Shown: positions 21,553 through 34,432 of the stretch, piece by piece
Layout of the letters: the number at the start of each line of letters is the position of its first letter
How positions within the stretch are numbered: position 1 is the first letter of the stretch
Notes under the pieces: generated by a model
Database searches by the model: none
What the model saw: only the letters and a program-made list of their open reading frames with translations
What the model was told of the DNA's origin: nothing
Origin: Haemonchus contortus
Lineage: Eukaryota; Nematoda; Chromadorea; Rhabditida; Trichostrongylidae
NCBI GenBank assembly: GCA_000469685.2
Contig: LS997566.1
Span: forward strand, 24,016,432-24,080,431
Length of the DNA stretch: 64,000 nucleotides
Direction: 5' to 3'
Program-made: the position numbers and the translations under genes

Positions 21553-21680
21553 GTGCTGCTGGATGATAGCCATGGTAAAAGAAAATTTCGTAAAAAACTG
21601 GAAATATCCTCGAAATGTAGGATCGAATGGATGGAATGTAACCAAAATACATATTCGAAGCTGGGGGTGCATCTCCTGGG
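21553..21680 (+). CDS. Candidate exon of an unidentified gene or pseudogene
   Basis: The acceptor GATTGTACAG is followed by a phase-0 frame of 42 codons, to a donor-like GG before GTAGAT. The peptide is charged and coding-like: Val-Leu-Leu-Asp-Asp-Ser-His-Gly-Lys-Arg at the start, and Cys-Arg-Ile-Glu-Trp-Met-Glu-Cys in the middle. It conflicts in frame with the longer 171-residue frame over the same bases. I recognise no family. Confidence 0.4.
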
Positions 21681-21991
21681 GTAGATACCGACTACAAACT
21701 GTGACCTCGACGAGAGTTTATTCACTGGGTCACGAATTATTTGTCATCGATTCGCTCAAAATGACCAATAATGGATATCTTAACCATTTGGTATTCATTC
21801 TATATGATACGTGCGCAGCCATGGGGAAACTTGGGTTCATAGAGAAGACAGGAGGATTCGAACGTGTGAACACCACCGCCTTATCAACCAACACAGCTCT
21901 AGCTATTACTTTGACTGATCAAAGAAATTTATCTCGTTTGGAGTTTTATAGATTTTCAATTAGCTCCTGAGCCTTGGCTCTTGGCTCCTGA

Positions 21992-22255
21992 GATGATGAT
22001 GTAACTTTTCTTGGAAACCTCGAACGCATTTGTTTAAACTACAATCCCCGGAGTGCTAGCAAACCCCTGGCTAATTTGCGCCGTGATTTGATGAGAGCCT
22101 TTGAGCTCATGTTGTCTCAATGGATTGCTCCTCTCATGACTGCGGCCATAAATGGATGCGATAGCGTCACGCATGTATTTCAGATGTCAGGGTCTGTGAA
22201 GAACAAAGATTTTTTTGAGAAGAAATCGCTAAGTGAAAAAGCATTCATTCACTGA
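21992..22255 (+). pseudogene. Coding-like open frame, possibly frameshifted, unidentified
   Basis: An 87-codon frame starts after a TGA and ends at TGA 22253-22255. It has convincing protein composition: Val-Thr-Phe-Leu-Gly-Asn-Leu-Glu-Arg-Ile-Cys-Leu-Asn-Tyr-Asn-Pro, then Leu-Met-Leu-Ser-Gln-Trp-Ile-Ala-Pro-Leu-Met. Just upstream, in another frame, Leu-Ala-Pro-Glu-Pro-Trp-Leu-Leu-Ala-Pro-Glu follows an acceptor-like TTTTATAG. A one-base shift near 21991 would join them, suggesting a pseudogene. The family is unknown. Confidence 0.4.
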
Positions 22256-22455
22256 TTATGATATGAACATGATATGAAACTCTGAGCGATGGAACAATGA
22301 TGAGAGGTTGATAAGGAGATCTGTCTGCACGTTGGTCGAGTAGGGAATATCACCGATCTTTAGTCATGATGCCCGATCCGCAGCTCCGTCTGCTAGAATG
22401 CCTCGACACCCCTAACCTGAAAAAACTGAATGAGATCTTGTGATCGGCCGGATGG

Positions 22456-22630
22456 TCACTGAAGTTTGGAATTGTCAGTTGACCTGGTATCGTCAATTGT
22501 CAAGCGGCTGTCTCTTCGAGATACTGATTGGCAAAGTGGCATCAAAGGGACGAGGAGGAAGCAGTTGGAGTGCAGATCAGCCTGAGCTCGTTCTCGCATG
22601 GTACAAGTCGGATCGGCCAGCGTACCACGT
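22456..22630 (-). CDS. GPCR last exon: distal C-terminal tail and stop
   Basis: Acceptor CACACTTTCAG; one base plus 57 codons and TGA (22456-22458). The split codon gives Arg. The tail reads Arg-Gly-Thr-Leu-Ala-Asp-Pro-Thr-Cys-Thr and ends Thr-Asp-Asn-Ser-Lys-Leu-Gln. Ser/Thr-rich with Arg-Arg-Asp-Ser, it offers potential phosphorylation sites. Confidence 0.8.
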
Positions 22631-25600
22631 CTGAAAGTGTGCTTGAATCAGATTTACTCAAGGTTCTCAATGTCAGGGAATCCACGTCCCGTCGACTGAT
22701 TAAGAGCGCGGCTCTTTGCAAAGGAGGAAGGAGGACGCGCTTGAGCCAGTTGGTCGGAATTTGATTGCGCGCGCCTGAGTTGTTTTGCCAACAACGATGA
22801 TTAGCGCGACCAAAAGCGACATGTTTTAGCAGCACCTGTAAGAACATCCGCAAGTGGTTTTCTGAAGCTGTCGACTAGAGGGAGCCTCACTTTTGAAATA
22901 GGTTAAGTCTTGTTGTAGTATGTACTACAAACACAATTCACCTGAAATTAGTGACTCCCAAATGGCGTTCGAGGGTACGGCGATAGATGAGGGACACTGA
23001 AGGTGATGGAGCGAATCTGGACAAAACTCCAACGTTCGTATGTCGACGCACATTCGTCAGCCATGTCATGTCGTCCTTCAAAGCTCGACGATGTCGCTAA
23101 AAAGTGGTGTTATTGTCACGAAGTGTAGGCCTCCATGGACCTCTGAAACCACAACCTACTGCATCTGCTAGAATAACGCCTTTCCCAGGTAATTCCGAGC
23201 AATCCAGTTCACCTACATACAGATGAAGGCTACTCCTCATTATAGTTCGTTCATAAAGGAACCTCTGTTTGCTTCAGTTGAAACGGATTGTTTTTTTTTT
23301 GTTGGATTGAAAAATCCCTAGAGACATGCTTTCTCGCTGTTTTGTTATTCTGCGCGGTCTGAGAGATCAGGATACGCTATATATGTGATCCCGTATAAGG
23401 TTTTGTGGCGCCATTTCTTCGGAAAAATAATTTTGTTGATGGTTTCCGAACGGTTTCGATCGGGGAATTCCAGGAAGAGAGCATTGTTTCCACCTCTAGG
23501 TAAACAAAAGATTAGTTGCGCTGGCTAGATAAGACCAGTAATTGACAAGAGAGACATGGTTCCGCGCTCATTTCACCGCCTAGTATGATCAGGCCATGAT
23601 GAGCTATCTCGGAAGATTAGGAACCTGACCTTTTCGAGCCGTTTCCTATTATCCCTATTGTTTCTACCCAACAAAGCAAAATTAATTTGCAGTCGTAAAG
23701 GACAACATCCAGATTATTTTGGGGCTGTTTTCTCAAAGGTGTAGAGGTGGTTTTCGAAAATAGGAGAACACAGCCAGTGTCAGTGTGCGTTGCCACCGCC
23801 CACGTTTATTGGGTGGAATCCACGACCATGGGTCGCGTAGAGGCCAGCCGTGCTTTGGAAAGATTTGTACCAAGCTCCTATCAAAAATTGTGTTTTTACA
23901 CTGTACAATGGCTGGCTGAGTAAGTCACATGTGCATAAGCTAAATGCTTGGTCGAGTTCTGTTCTTAATTGGAATCAACAGCTTTCAAGCATGTCTACCC
24001 TTTACACTACAGTTAAGAAAACGAATGAGAAACTGATGAGACAAGGTGTGGTTGGCTTTCCATAGAAATCCTGGTTGGAAGTAACTATGCGCCTTATCAC
24101 GCCAGTGATTCTGATTGAACCCCAGGATGAGCATGGCAGGATATGCTTTTCGCTTTCCCTTCCATTTTCCTACTCATTTGAATCTGGTTTACATTATTCA
24201 ACAACTAATAAAAACAAACCTTACTCATCCAGAAGTACAGCAGCGGATTCCACACCACTGAGGTCATGGCGATGGCATGGACATTCAAAAGTTTGAAGTA
24301 CATCTGCTCCAAAATCTAAAATGACAATTTCACACTCATCAAAAAAAATCTGCTGAAAGGTTCATTGCTAGCTTGCTCATCGAAAATTTCTGCCACCGAT
24401 TCGACGATGCCTTTATCTCGCCAATAACTTAGTAGGCCAATGTTTAATGCACCATGAGAACTTTCAGAAAAAAGCGCTTTCATCTTCGGAATCAACTAGA
24501 CGGGCTTTTTTCTATTCTCACGGAGTAGCATCATGAAAGTATTTCGAAGGGTAGACGTGATCCCTTCAGTGATGCCAAATGGCAAGTCTAAAATGCTTGA
24601 AATATTCTGACGTAAACGACTTCTGGTATTGTGTCGAAGTGTCCCGGAGTTTCGTCAAATGCAATTCTAAATGTGCCAATAAGAGGCGATGGATGAGGTT
24701 AATATGGTCTCAGGTAGAAAGTGAGTGGAAGTTCCACTTCGCTAACCTTGTGGCAATAGAATGCACAGTCCAAGTTTGGATTGCACGGTCTCCATTGGGT
24801 AAGCGGTCTACAGTAACGAAAGTTCACGGAAATCACAAATCATGAAGAAAGACCTTTGCCTTCTGATTCTGTCCCATGACCTGAGGATTAAAACGCAGCA
24901 TTTATAAATCTGTTTGGCTCTAAGGGTGATGACAGGATGCCCCCACCCCTCTCCTTATCTCCAGGAAAATGACTCACAACGCAAGAACCTACAGTTTACA
25001 CTATAGTACCGCCGACACTTAAGGGTATACAGAGCCATGGTACATGTCTCTCGCTGGATCCAGGTTTAGATATCGTCGGTAAAAGATCATTGGTAATCGT
25101 TTTAGAACCGTTTTAATGCTTTGAAACGAGGGTCCGCCATCAAGCCAGGCGACTACTGCGAGAGGGGCACCCGGTTTTGGAGAGATGACAACGGCTTCGA
25201 GCGCCCTCCACCTAGAAACCTGTATTTCGAAGCATGGGAATGATCTCGAGGAATTCCGAACATGCCTAAGAACTGTGTTGTCGAGTTGCCAAGAAAGCGA
25301 CTACAGAGTCCGTGCAAGTTTCGAATAATTAACAAAATCGTTATTCTGAAGAGGAAAACATAATTTTCACAACTTCGTTGAAAACCAATTGATTCATAGC
25401 TCTCCTAACGTGCAATGAAATAAGCTATGTTGAGTGTGACAAGAACAACAAACCAATGGAATTTCCAGATCCTTGATGAGGTTGACTGCTGACAATGGAA
25501 GCCAACTTGTCATGAATACCACTACCATTAAAATGAGCACATACATAACTCGTCTCTTGCGAACTGCGGTCTGCAATTTGAACGGTTACCATAAATTTCC

Positions 25601-28600
25601 AAGGATCTCGCCATTCAATTACCTGGGCTTGTTGAGCAGCTGTCAACATGGATCCTTCCTCAACAATCCAGTCAGTTCTCACCTGAAAAATTGTAATTGA
25701 CGGGTCCCGAAGAAATACTGTTATTGCTTCATGAAGACATTACAGATGGTTGCGGTTGCTTCTCCTCAACTTTATGATTTGTATTTATACCGCTCATTGA
25801 GTCCAACAGTTGGGTTATACAAGAAGATACCTAATCTTTCATACCATCCGATATCCATGTTTTCCTTTATATAGGTCCGACTGCTTGGCTCTTTGATAAT
25901 TTCTTATTACATACACATATTGTACAAGGGTTGAAGGTTCATGAAATGACAAGTGGCGCACTACCACACAGGCATGGTCATGGGTTCGAATTCCGAGTCA
26001 TATCAGGCCAGGAAATCTGAGCTTTCCATTCCTATGGGTCGGTTGATTGGTACCAGACTCGTCTGGGAGGATCAAAGCACCTTGTGCAACCAACCGACGC
26101 CACTACGATTCTGAATGGAAGTCGAATGAGGAGGCGCTTCCTGAAGACGGGTGTGTTTGACGCCCAGGGACTTTATCCGACGATCGCAAATGAATATTTC
26201 GGCTGGCAAGTGCTGAGTACAACTCCAACGATGAATAAGTAACTCCGCTGTTCCGCTAGTCTTCTCACACTTATACATGTCCACCATTCTTTGAAATTTC
26301 AGGCAAGTTGCGTAAATAGTCAACAACAGCAGTTGGTTGAATAGGTTTCACTTAAACACTTCCCCATTCATTACAATACGCTATCACTTCTTATCACCAT
26401 GTCCATCACCAGCTTTATGTGCTGTTAACTTTTCCCATCATCCACTATCAAATCCGCATATCGCCCCCTTTATCACTTGTTGGAGGGAGCACTCTTTAGT
26501 CATCACAAGCAACGAAACAGAATCAGTGACTTCCTAATCAGTCTTCACCAGCTTTATAGCTTTGTCGGGGCAATCATCCGTCTTTTGCTACATTATGTTC
26601 ATCTTAATGCCTGAACTTGAATCCAAATGCTCTCAGCACAAAGGAAAAGATAGGAAAATGAATGTTGGCAAATGGCATTCCCAGGCAAACTTTCAGGGGC
26701 AAATTCAAAAATTTGCCAGAAGGTACCTAAAGGTGAAGTGGCTGAAAATCCAAAACGAGGTTGGTTGAAACATCGAGCCAAAAAAAAATGCAGTAGAACT
26801 GACAAGTTTGTAACACCCATCCAGATTAATTCTGCATTCCTTCCGAAAGTTTTGCATCCATTTAGGAAAAAACTAGACGAAGCTTTTGCGTGAAAAGTAT
26901 GTATGTCAGTGCAGTCCAAAAGCCAACAGCTAATTTTCTTCAAAAAATTAGTATTTTTAGGGTACGCTGTACTTGCCGCTCTACCCCCTACTACTTTTTA
27001 TGGGTTGGTGTTGAAGTTTGCCGCGAAATAAGAATGATGTGTGAAAATCTAAATTTGAATTCTGAACTCAACTTTCGCAGAGCGAATTTTCGGTGAAATT
27101 GAAAGTAATATAGGAAAGTACTCGAGGACAAATGGTGGCATTTCCTAATGCTTTGGAATTTCCTCATGCGAGAAAAGCTGATAATGACTTCCTTGATGGG
27201 AGCGGCAGAAAAAAAGCGCTTTCGGCACCCACGTTTTTCAATTTGATTCAATAGGGAGTGCCTTGTAAACGCAAAAGAAACTGAGCGGGTGTGTGTGGGC
27301 TATAGTTGACGATTCTTTTCTTCTTCGAGTTGGTAAAAGAAGTTTCATGCAATTTCGGCAGTCTCAAAAATGTATTGCGGTTCAAATGACCGAGCTGAAG
27401 CTGTCAGCAAGAAATATTGGTAAATTTTCGAGGAGGTTACAGAATATCATTAAAAAAAGCATAGCTTTGCAATGATTTCACGAGATTTACCGAAGGATCA
27501 GATGTTCGGATGAGTTTTCTTGCGAGTATCATATTTCATTCAGCAGAAGCTCTGTCCTGAATTTCCTTTGCTGTTAATATGTGAATTTCAATTTATCCTA
27601 GTGTTCCTGATTGTAGGCCTGTACAGTTACGGTAATAGAGGCGGGACTGCCATGGAAGGGAGCTGATGCTGAGTTACGATACCTAATTATACAGCCTTCA
27701 GGCAGGTTTTTGCCTTCATGACGCCATACAGCGTGTGACAACACTCTGTGGAAGTCCCTCCAGGATGAGAGTGCCGCCAGCAGTAGCCCCACATTCAGAT
27801 GAAAGGGAACTGCATGGATCTGGTGTGAAATCGTCCATAAAGAATTAAAGGATAAAAGGATAAAGTTTTTGGCGTTAATCAATCCCGTCTGAGGGATGCG
27901 CCCCCGCACTCGACTTCCATTCAGAATCGTAGTGGCGCAATGAGTACGTATGTGGCCTATACAATGACTTGCGGTGGCCAGCCGATGTACAAGTCAGTGC
28001 TTTTATCCTCCCAGACGAGTCTGGTACCAATTTACCGACCCCGGAGGGATGGAAGGCTTGGTTGGCCTGGGGCGGCATCGATCCGAGATTCGAACCCCTG
28101 ACCGTGCGTGTGATATAGTGCGCCACTTACCACTACACCACCTCCGCCCCCATAAAGAATTAATCTCCTAAAACAAAGAGGAGGTATTCCGCACTGCAAA
28201 TGCTCGTGAGCCGTTCAAACTATAAATTATCCGGGAAAGAACACCTATTGTACAGAAGATGGGAAAAAAAAAACCAGGAACATTGTACAATCAGCAATCA
28301 GCCAATACTTATCCCGTAAGATAAGTGGTGTACTATTACAGCACAATGTTTTTTACCTTCTGAAGAGGATTCGTCAAATAACATGTAGAAAAAACAGTCC
28401 CATCTTGGGTTTCATGGATCTCATTAGTGCCAAGTGGCGAACACCGACCGATACTGTCATGAATCTGCCTTCATTAGGATATCATTTCGATGACGGACAG
28501 CAAATCTTCCTTCTATGTGATCACATCGGAGAAAAAGACATATGAAACACAATGTTTACAGGAAGTGCCCTACTTTTTCTGCTGGTCGTGCTGTACTTTT

Positions 28601-31600
28601 TATGGAATGAATTTCCGGAAGAGGGAACTTTCGAAAAATTGACCCGTTCCCATCCACTACCAGGACGCCCAATTTCAGGCCAAATTCGAGAAGGACTTTG
28701 AGTTTCCCGGTCCCAATCGCAGATATTCATCATGTAGAATGCTGGGAAGCCGTCGTATGTCAGAATGAATCGTAGCTGTCCTCTTAAGACGTACGCAGCA
28801 CCTTCGCTCTTGATCTAATAGGATATGACGCTTTCTATGTGAGTCAGCATTTCTTCACCAGAACGGAGCTCGAAGCCCCTTGTGACACTAGGCAAGCAAT
28901 AAGGAAAAAACAGAAGAAAGTTGACCAAATAATAGTAACCATTGAAGAGGTTCGAGAGTAAAAATGTCGTACCTTCTGAAGGATTTTCCAGTAGCAGAAC
29001 GACATGATGACCGCTGGAATCATGAATTGGACAGCCAGCAAAGAAATACCATAAACCAATTTGGTGTGGTCCTCTTGGGACCAATTGAATTCACCACAAA
29101 ACTGCAATGGTAGCGTTTGTTCATAAAGTCGGAGAAAACCAAAAACTCAAGCTGATTCATATTGATATTTGACCATGAGATGAGCAGGTGGCCTACGCCA
29201 CTTAAGTTTTTCCGTGAATAAATTGAAAAGATAAAAGTTTTGATGGCCTATTCAGCCCATACAATAAATTTGATGGGCTAGGACCATGCACCTAGAACTG
29301 GTACAACCACGCGGTCCTATAGGGATCGGAGGCTTAACTGAGCAAGGGCAAATCCAATCAAGGGATACAATTCGAACGGGACCTTAGGTACAGGCATGAC
29401 GTCAGGGAGTAGTGCTCTACCTCCGTCGGACGTACTTGAAAAAAGCCCCAGTAAAAATGCTCTTCACTCATCCATTACAGGACATCTTCCTTGACTATGA
29501 GAAATGCAGAAATCGATTTAGGGTCGTAAACTAGGTGGCACGGTAGGGAAAATAAAAAGGGGGAAGGGGTATCAATAAAAGGAAAAATAGCAAGAATGAA
29601 AAATAAAGTAAAATGTTAATAATTTTGAAAATCGCGAGTGCCACTTTAGGTACTTTATTAGTGGGCGAATAAGGCTTGGTCCGAACACAAGCGACGTTGA
29701 TATGGAGGGCGATTTTCAATCATGTCTATTGCCAATTACTGATCTGTACTCTCATTTCTAGTTTATCTATGAACGAGACACTGCTTTCCGAGCTTTCCAT
29801 TCTCACGGACTAGTCTATAGAGGAAATTATTCAACCTTAAGGGGGTGGAGGGCTTGGTTTGAGTGGATGTGCTATCATATGTGATTTCGTACCCAATGAA
29901 AGACCCCACGCTTTGCAAGATTGATAACTTCAGACCAAAATATCGGAAATACATCTTCAAAACAGCTCTTCAGACATAACAAATAGAAAGTAATTCAGTC
30001 GGTGTCGTGCGTGATTGGTCCGTTATATGGACTATAAGATGCATGATATCTCCGCTAAGAATCGTGATGTGTGTAATATATTTGGATGCTTAATAGTCCC
30101 ACACAGCGACTTATAGGAATCGTTTCCCACGTCGTGATAAGGAAAAATAGTCATTCGTCTTTGCAGCACGATTCTATTCGAAGGCACAGCTCATAAGGTG
30201 CTTACTTCAAGTTAAATAATCGAATCGATAGCGCAGAATAGCGCGCATCAGTGATGAATAAGCGGAAATCTACAGCTAGTGGAATATCAAGTTTCCTAAG
30301 ACTGACTTAAGTAAAGGTTAGTACGAGATTATTGCGGAGAAAGTGGTATTGAGGATCCTTTTGGACGAGATTTCAATTGTGCAATTGCGTAAAGTCTTGA
30401 CTACAGTAAGAGGAGAATGCCCGAAACTGTTTCCTATGTTGCCATGGATCAATACTGCATGCAGTCCAAATTTCGCGCTACTACGACTTTCATGTTGCTA
30501 TTTTCTGCTAATCGCTATCATTATTGAAAGAAGCAGGATCGTTTTCCAATAGGGAAACTCAGAAATCGTGGACTGCGCCTCGAAGATTATATTTCTTCAA
30601 CACAACAAGTACCAACTTACTTGCGACTAGCTTTATGAAGATAACGTTGAAGAGGCTCGAGAAAGGGTGCTTACGTTACCCTAGGCGAAGCCTTCCGAAG
30701 TTGTATTGCATCGTTTAAGCTTCATCCGTACTAAGAACATCCCTAGTAAACATGAACTTTCGTCTCTTTTTCTCAGGTTCACAGGAATGAGTTCTAAAGA
30801 TGAGCTCTACTGAGGGACAGCTCCGGTAGTGTACATGAGAGCATCTCCTCACAAAGATAGGTCCTTAAGAAGCTGAGTCCGTCTCTACTGAGTGGGATCC
30901 TTGCACTGTTCACAACTGACTTCTATGTTCAAAGTCATCCCTCTATCTCTGAATAGATGCGACTCAGAACAGGGACTTTGCAACACTAGCTGACGTTGGA
31001 TAGGGGCTGGAGTGAGCAGTCCAGAGTACAACAGCCAGTGCAATAAACAATCAGATCAACCAAACCCAGCAACAGACTTTTGCAATGGGAAAACAGGTCT
31101 CAATTATAGAGTCCCGCACTAATTGGTAAAGTGTACCCGACGATACGCAAACACGTCGAGTTTGTGCCGTTTTGAAGGTGATTCCGGTGGATGTAGTCAC
31201 ATGTGCAACAGGGAAAGGAAGCGGTGTCAGAATTTGAACAGCTCTCTGAATCATAGTGGAAATAGTAAATGAAGCTTCACGATATTCCTGACGAAAGTTC
31301 ACATGCGCTTTCTGAGAAGCCGCAATTTACATTTACTGGCTTCGCCCACTATGTACTTGCTTGACGACAAAGTTGTTTCCTGATGATTTCTGCTCAGTAA
31401 TTTTTAGCTTTAGCGTGAGATGTCTGGTGTAAACGTATAAATGGAAAGAGACGGAAAATCCTGCAAAATCTTCTGTGCTACCACAACGATCCCGTTGTTC
31501 GGACAAAGGGACCCGAAATCATCTGATGAGTTGCTTTCCTCCTTTCGATGATCACGAAAGTGACTTAGCAGTGGGAAGTACGATCAGTTTCCCTTCACTC

Positions 31601-34399
31601 TGCCAAACAGTTACCATTACCAAGGGTAAGCCTAAGGAATGATCGGAGAGTGTTGTCATCCGTTAGATTATCTAATGAATATGTACAAGACTGAGCCTTT
31701 ATCCCCAAGAGGGAGAGGGATATAGCTTTTCCCATTAATCTGCATCATAGACCTCTAAGCTCGGGGCAAAGTAGTTGTTCCATCTGCTTTTCTTATTTCC
31801 GAGAGTATTTCAAATTCATGCCCAGGGAGACATATAAAGGACCAACCTCTCCACACAGTGTAATGTTGGCCATGGTGAGTGTTTTGAGTGACTGAGAGAA
31901 GTAGAGGGGCGAAGCTGTGAAGATTGCCACCAGCCACGTCGCAATCAGCACACGCTGTAATTGAAGAGCTTCCATAAGATGAAGAGTCTGGTCGACACGC
32001 GATCGGCCACACTCCCTCACTCAACGTACCTGTGCGTGTTTCAACTTCCACGGCTCCTTCATCGGTGTCACAATACTTCGATATCGATCAATAGCAATGT
32101 AACATAAACACCAAGAAGATATTAAGACTGAAAAGAAGTTGTATTGGCATGCTATTGATCCGTTCTTTAGTTCATAGTGGATACTCTTGGTAGGTTCCCA
32201 AAGGAAGCCCAGGAGCTTGCTGGGGGCTGCGGGAGATTCACGATCCTTCGCGACACGTGATAGTGAGAGCACTTTTGAAACACGGAAGAGAGTAGGGGTG
32301 GAATTGAGGACATTAAGGAAAATTCCCACATACATGAAGGAATATTCGGCTCGTAGTACAAATATATAATAATCCACTATAATATAAAAATAGTATTTTT
32401 CACTATAAAAATACTTTTTCACTATTTTGAAAATTTAACATTGAGGAGAGGAGAGTTGTTTTATCCTATGTTGAATAAGATTGAAATATGTAAGCTTCAC
32501 TTTAGCCACTTTTATATACCAAAGTAACAGGATGTACCAGCCCTTTCTAACCAAACCTTTCAATTCAACTGTATCAGACTCATATGAGATGATGTAGGAA
32601 TGGTTGTACATCTGCTGGCCATAGCGATTCATGGTATAGGCCACAAAGACATTTAAAACGCCACTACGATCTGAGTGAATGTAGGAAGCAGGGCGCATCC
32701 CAAATACGGGCTTGTTTGCAGTCGGAAGACTTCGTTTTTATTCTGTTTTTGCCTTTCACATCCCCAACACCCATCACAAACAAAATATTTGGAACACAGT
32801 TGGCTATGCACGCGGCAGTTACCCATGCCTCCAACTACTTAAACTCTCTGGAGTTCAGTAAGAATGAGTTACACTATACATGGCAAAATAAAAAAGTTTT
32901 TTGTACAAGAAACTTATGCTAAGTAGCAAAAGAATCTCGCAAGCAAAAGTCTCTGCAGTTACGGGGGGATTCTGGAAGTTTCTAGCGATAGATTTGGAAT
33001 CTGGACGTGCAGGCGCTTGGAGTACTGAAAACTTCGCAAGATCACATCCTTCCCTGCCGATGGAAATCATCGGGTTCAAGGGAGGAGTTCACTCCTGAGT
33101 AACACTATCGTAACTGTATGCTCCTGAATTTGAGATTTCAACAGAACACTTGCTGGAGCTACCGGATTGGGTCGCACTCATAGAAATTCGCTGAGTCGTA
33201 GCTTGTTCGGATCATCTCAAGAAATTGGTCGAAATGGTCATAACGTCGCCGATGGTATCTACCATCTTTTTACAGAAAACTGGTTGAAAACGAGCACATA
33301 TTTGAGAATACCCCCTGAGATATTGTTGTCATCAGGATGAGAAGAATTCGATGAGAAATAACCCAAACAAGCAGCTTTCCATTAATTAAGATCTCTTAAT
33401 CTTTCATGGCTTACCCGATATGCCTTGGCATGGAGGCACAAGCTTGCAAAGAAGTAGACCAAACATCCAGCGTTTCATAAATGCCAATACTGGAGTGATT
33501 GGAACGGCAGTGATGCATAGTAACTGAAAACTGAGATCAGTTTTATAAACTAATCAATTACCCAGTCTCTTCATTCATTACTTATTCATTTATTTATCGA
33601 GAGATGGGGCATTGCGACGCCCACGATGAATGGTCCCAGAATCGATAATATTCTAGAGGTACCTTATACAGAATGAATGGGAGAATCTAAAAATCATCTC
33701 CTTCCAAGAATAATTGCATTCTGGCAGAACTACAAAACTTCATCCCTCCAATATTTTCACCCCAGTATCGGTCTCTAGTGAGTTTGTCTGGCTACAGTCT
33801 CCCCATATTTCATTAGTTGCCGTGCGAGTAATAAAGTTACCCAAGTTTAGCGTAACTGAATCAACTGTAATGAAGGGTTATCAGAAAGGTATTACACAAT
33901 ACAATAGTGTATCGGTCCATCAACATGGAGCGATTGAAAGCTACACCGAACAACCGATGGATTGAAAACAAGGAATTCACAGTGCCCACGGGTATGACGG
34001 AGGGGATACCGTATTTTTTTTTTCGAACTCAAATTTCACAGTCGAAGCAATAGAAATGTTACGAAAAAACTGATATAATTGCCAAATCTCTTTCTTTCTC
34101 TCTCTCTCCCTCTCCTTCTCCCTCTTCCTCTCCTTGTCCCTTGGCATAATTGCCCTAGTGGGAAGGTTGTTAGGGATCCTCACCTTCGAGTTCCCTTGAT
34201 TTTATGTCGTACATTTCATGACGTGATCTTCTATCTATGATGGTAACCCCTCTTTCTCTTTCTCTTTCTCTTTCTCTTTCTCTTTCACTTTCTCTTTCTC
34301 TTTCTCTTTCTCTTTCTCTTTCTCTTTCTCTTTCTCTTTCTCTTTCTCTTTCTCTTTCTCTTTCTCTTTCTCTTTCTCTTTCTCTTTCTCTTTCTCTTT

Positions 34400-34432
<33 letters not shown>

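Noticed and set aside
21455..21970. 171-residue plus-strand open frame
   Set aside because: It shows no family signature, and a better splice-supported frame occupies part of it (21553-21680).
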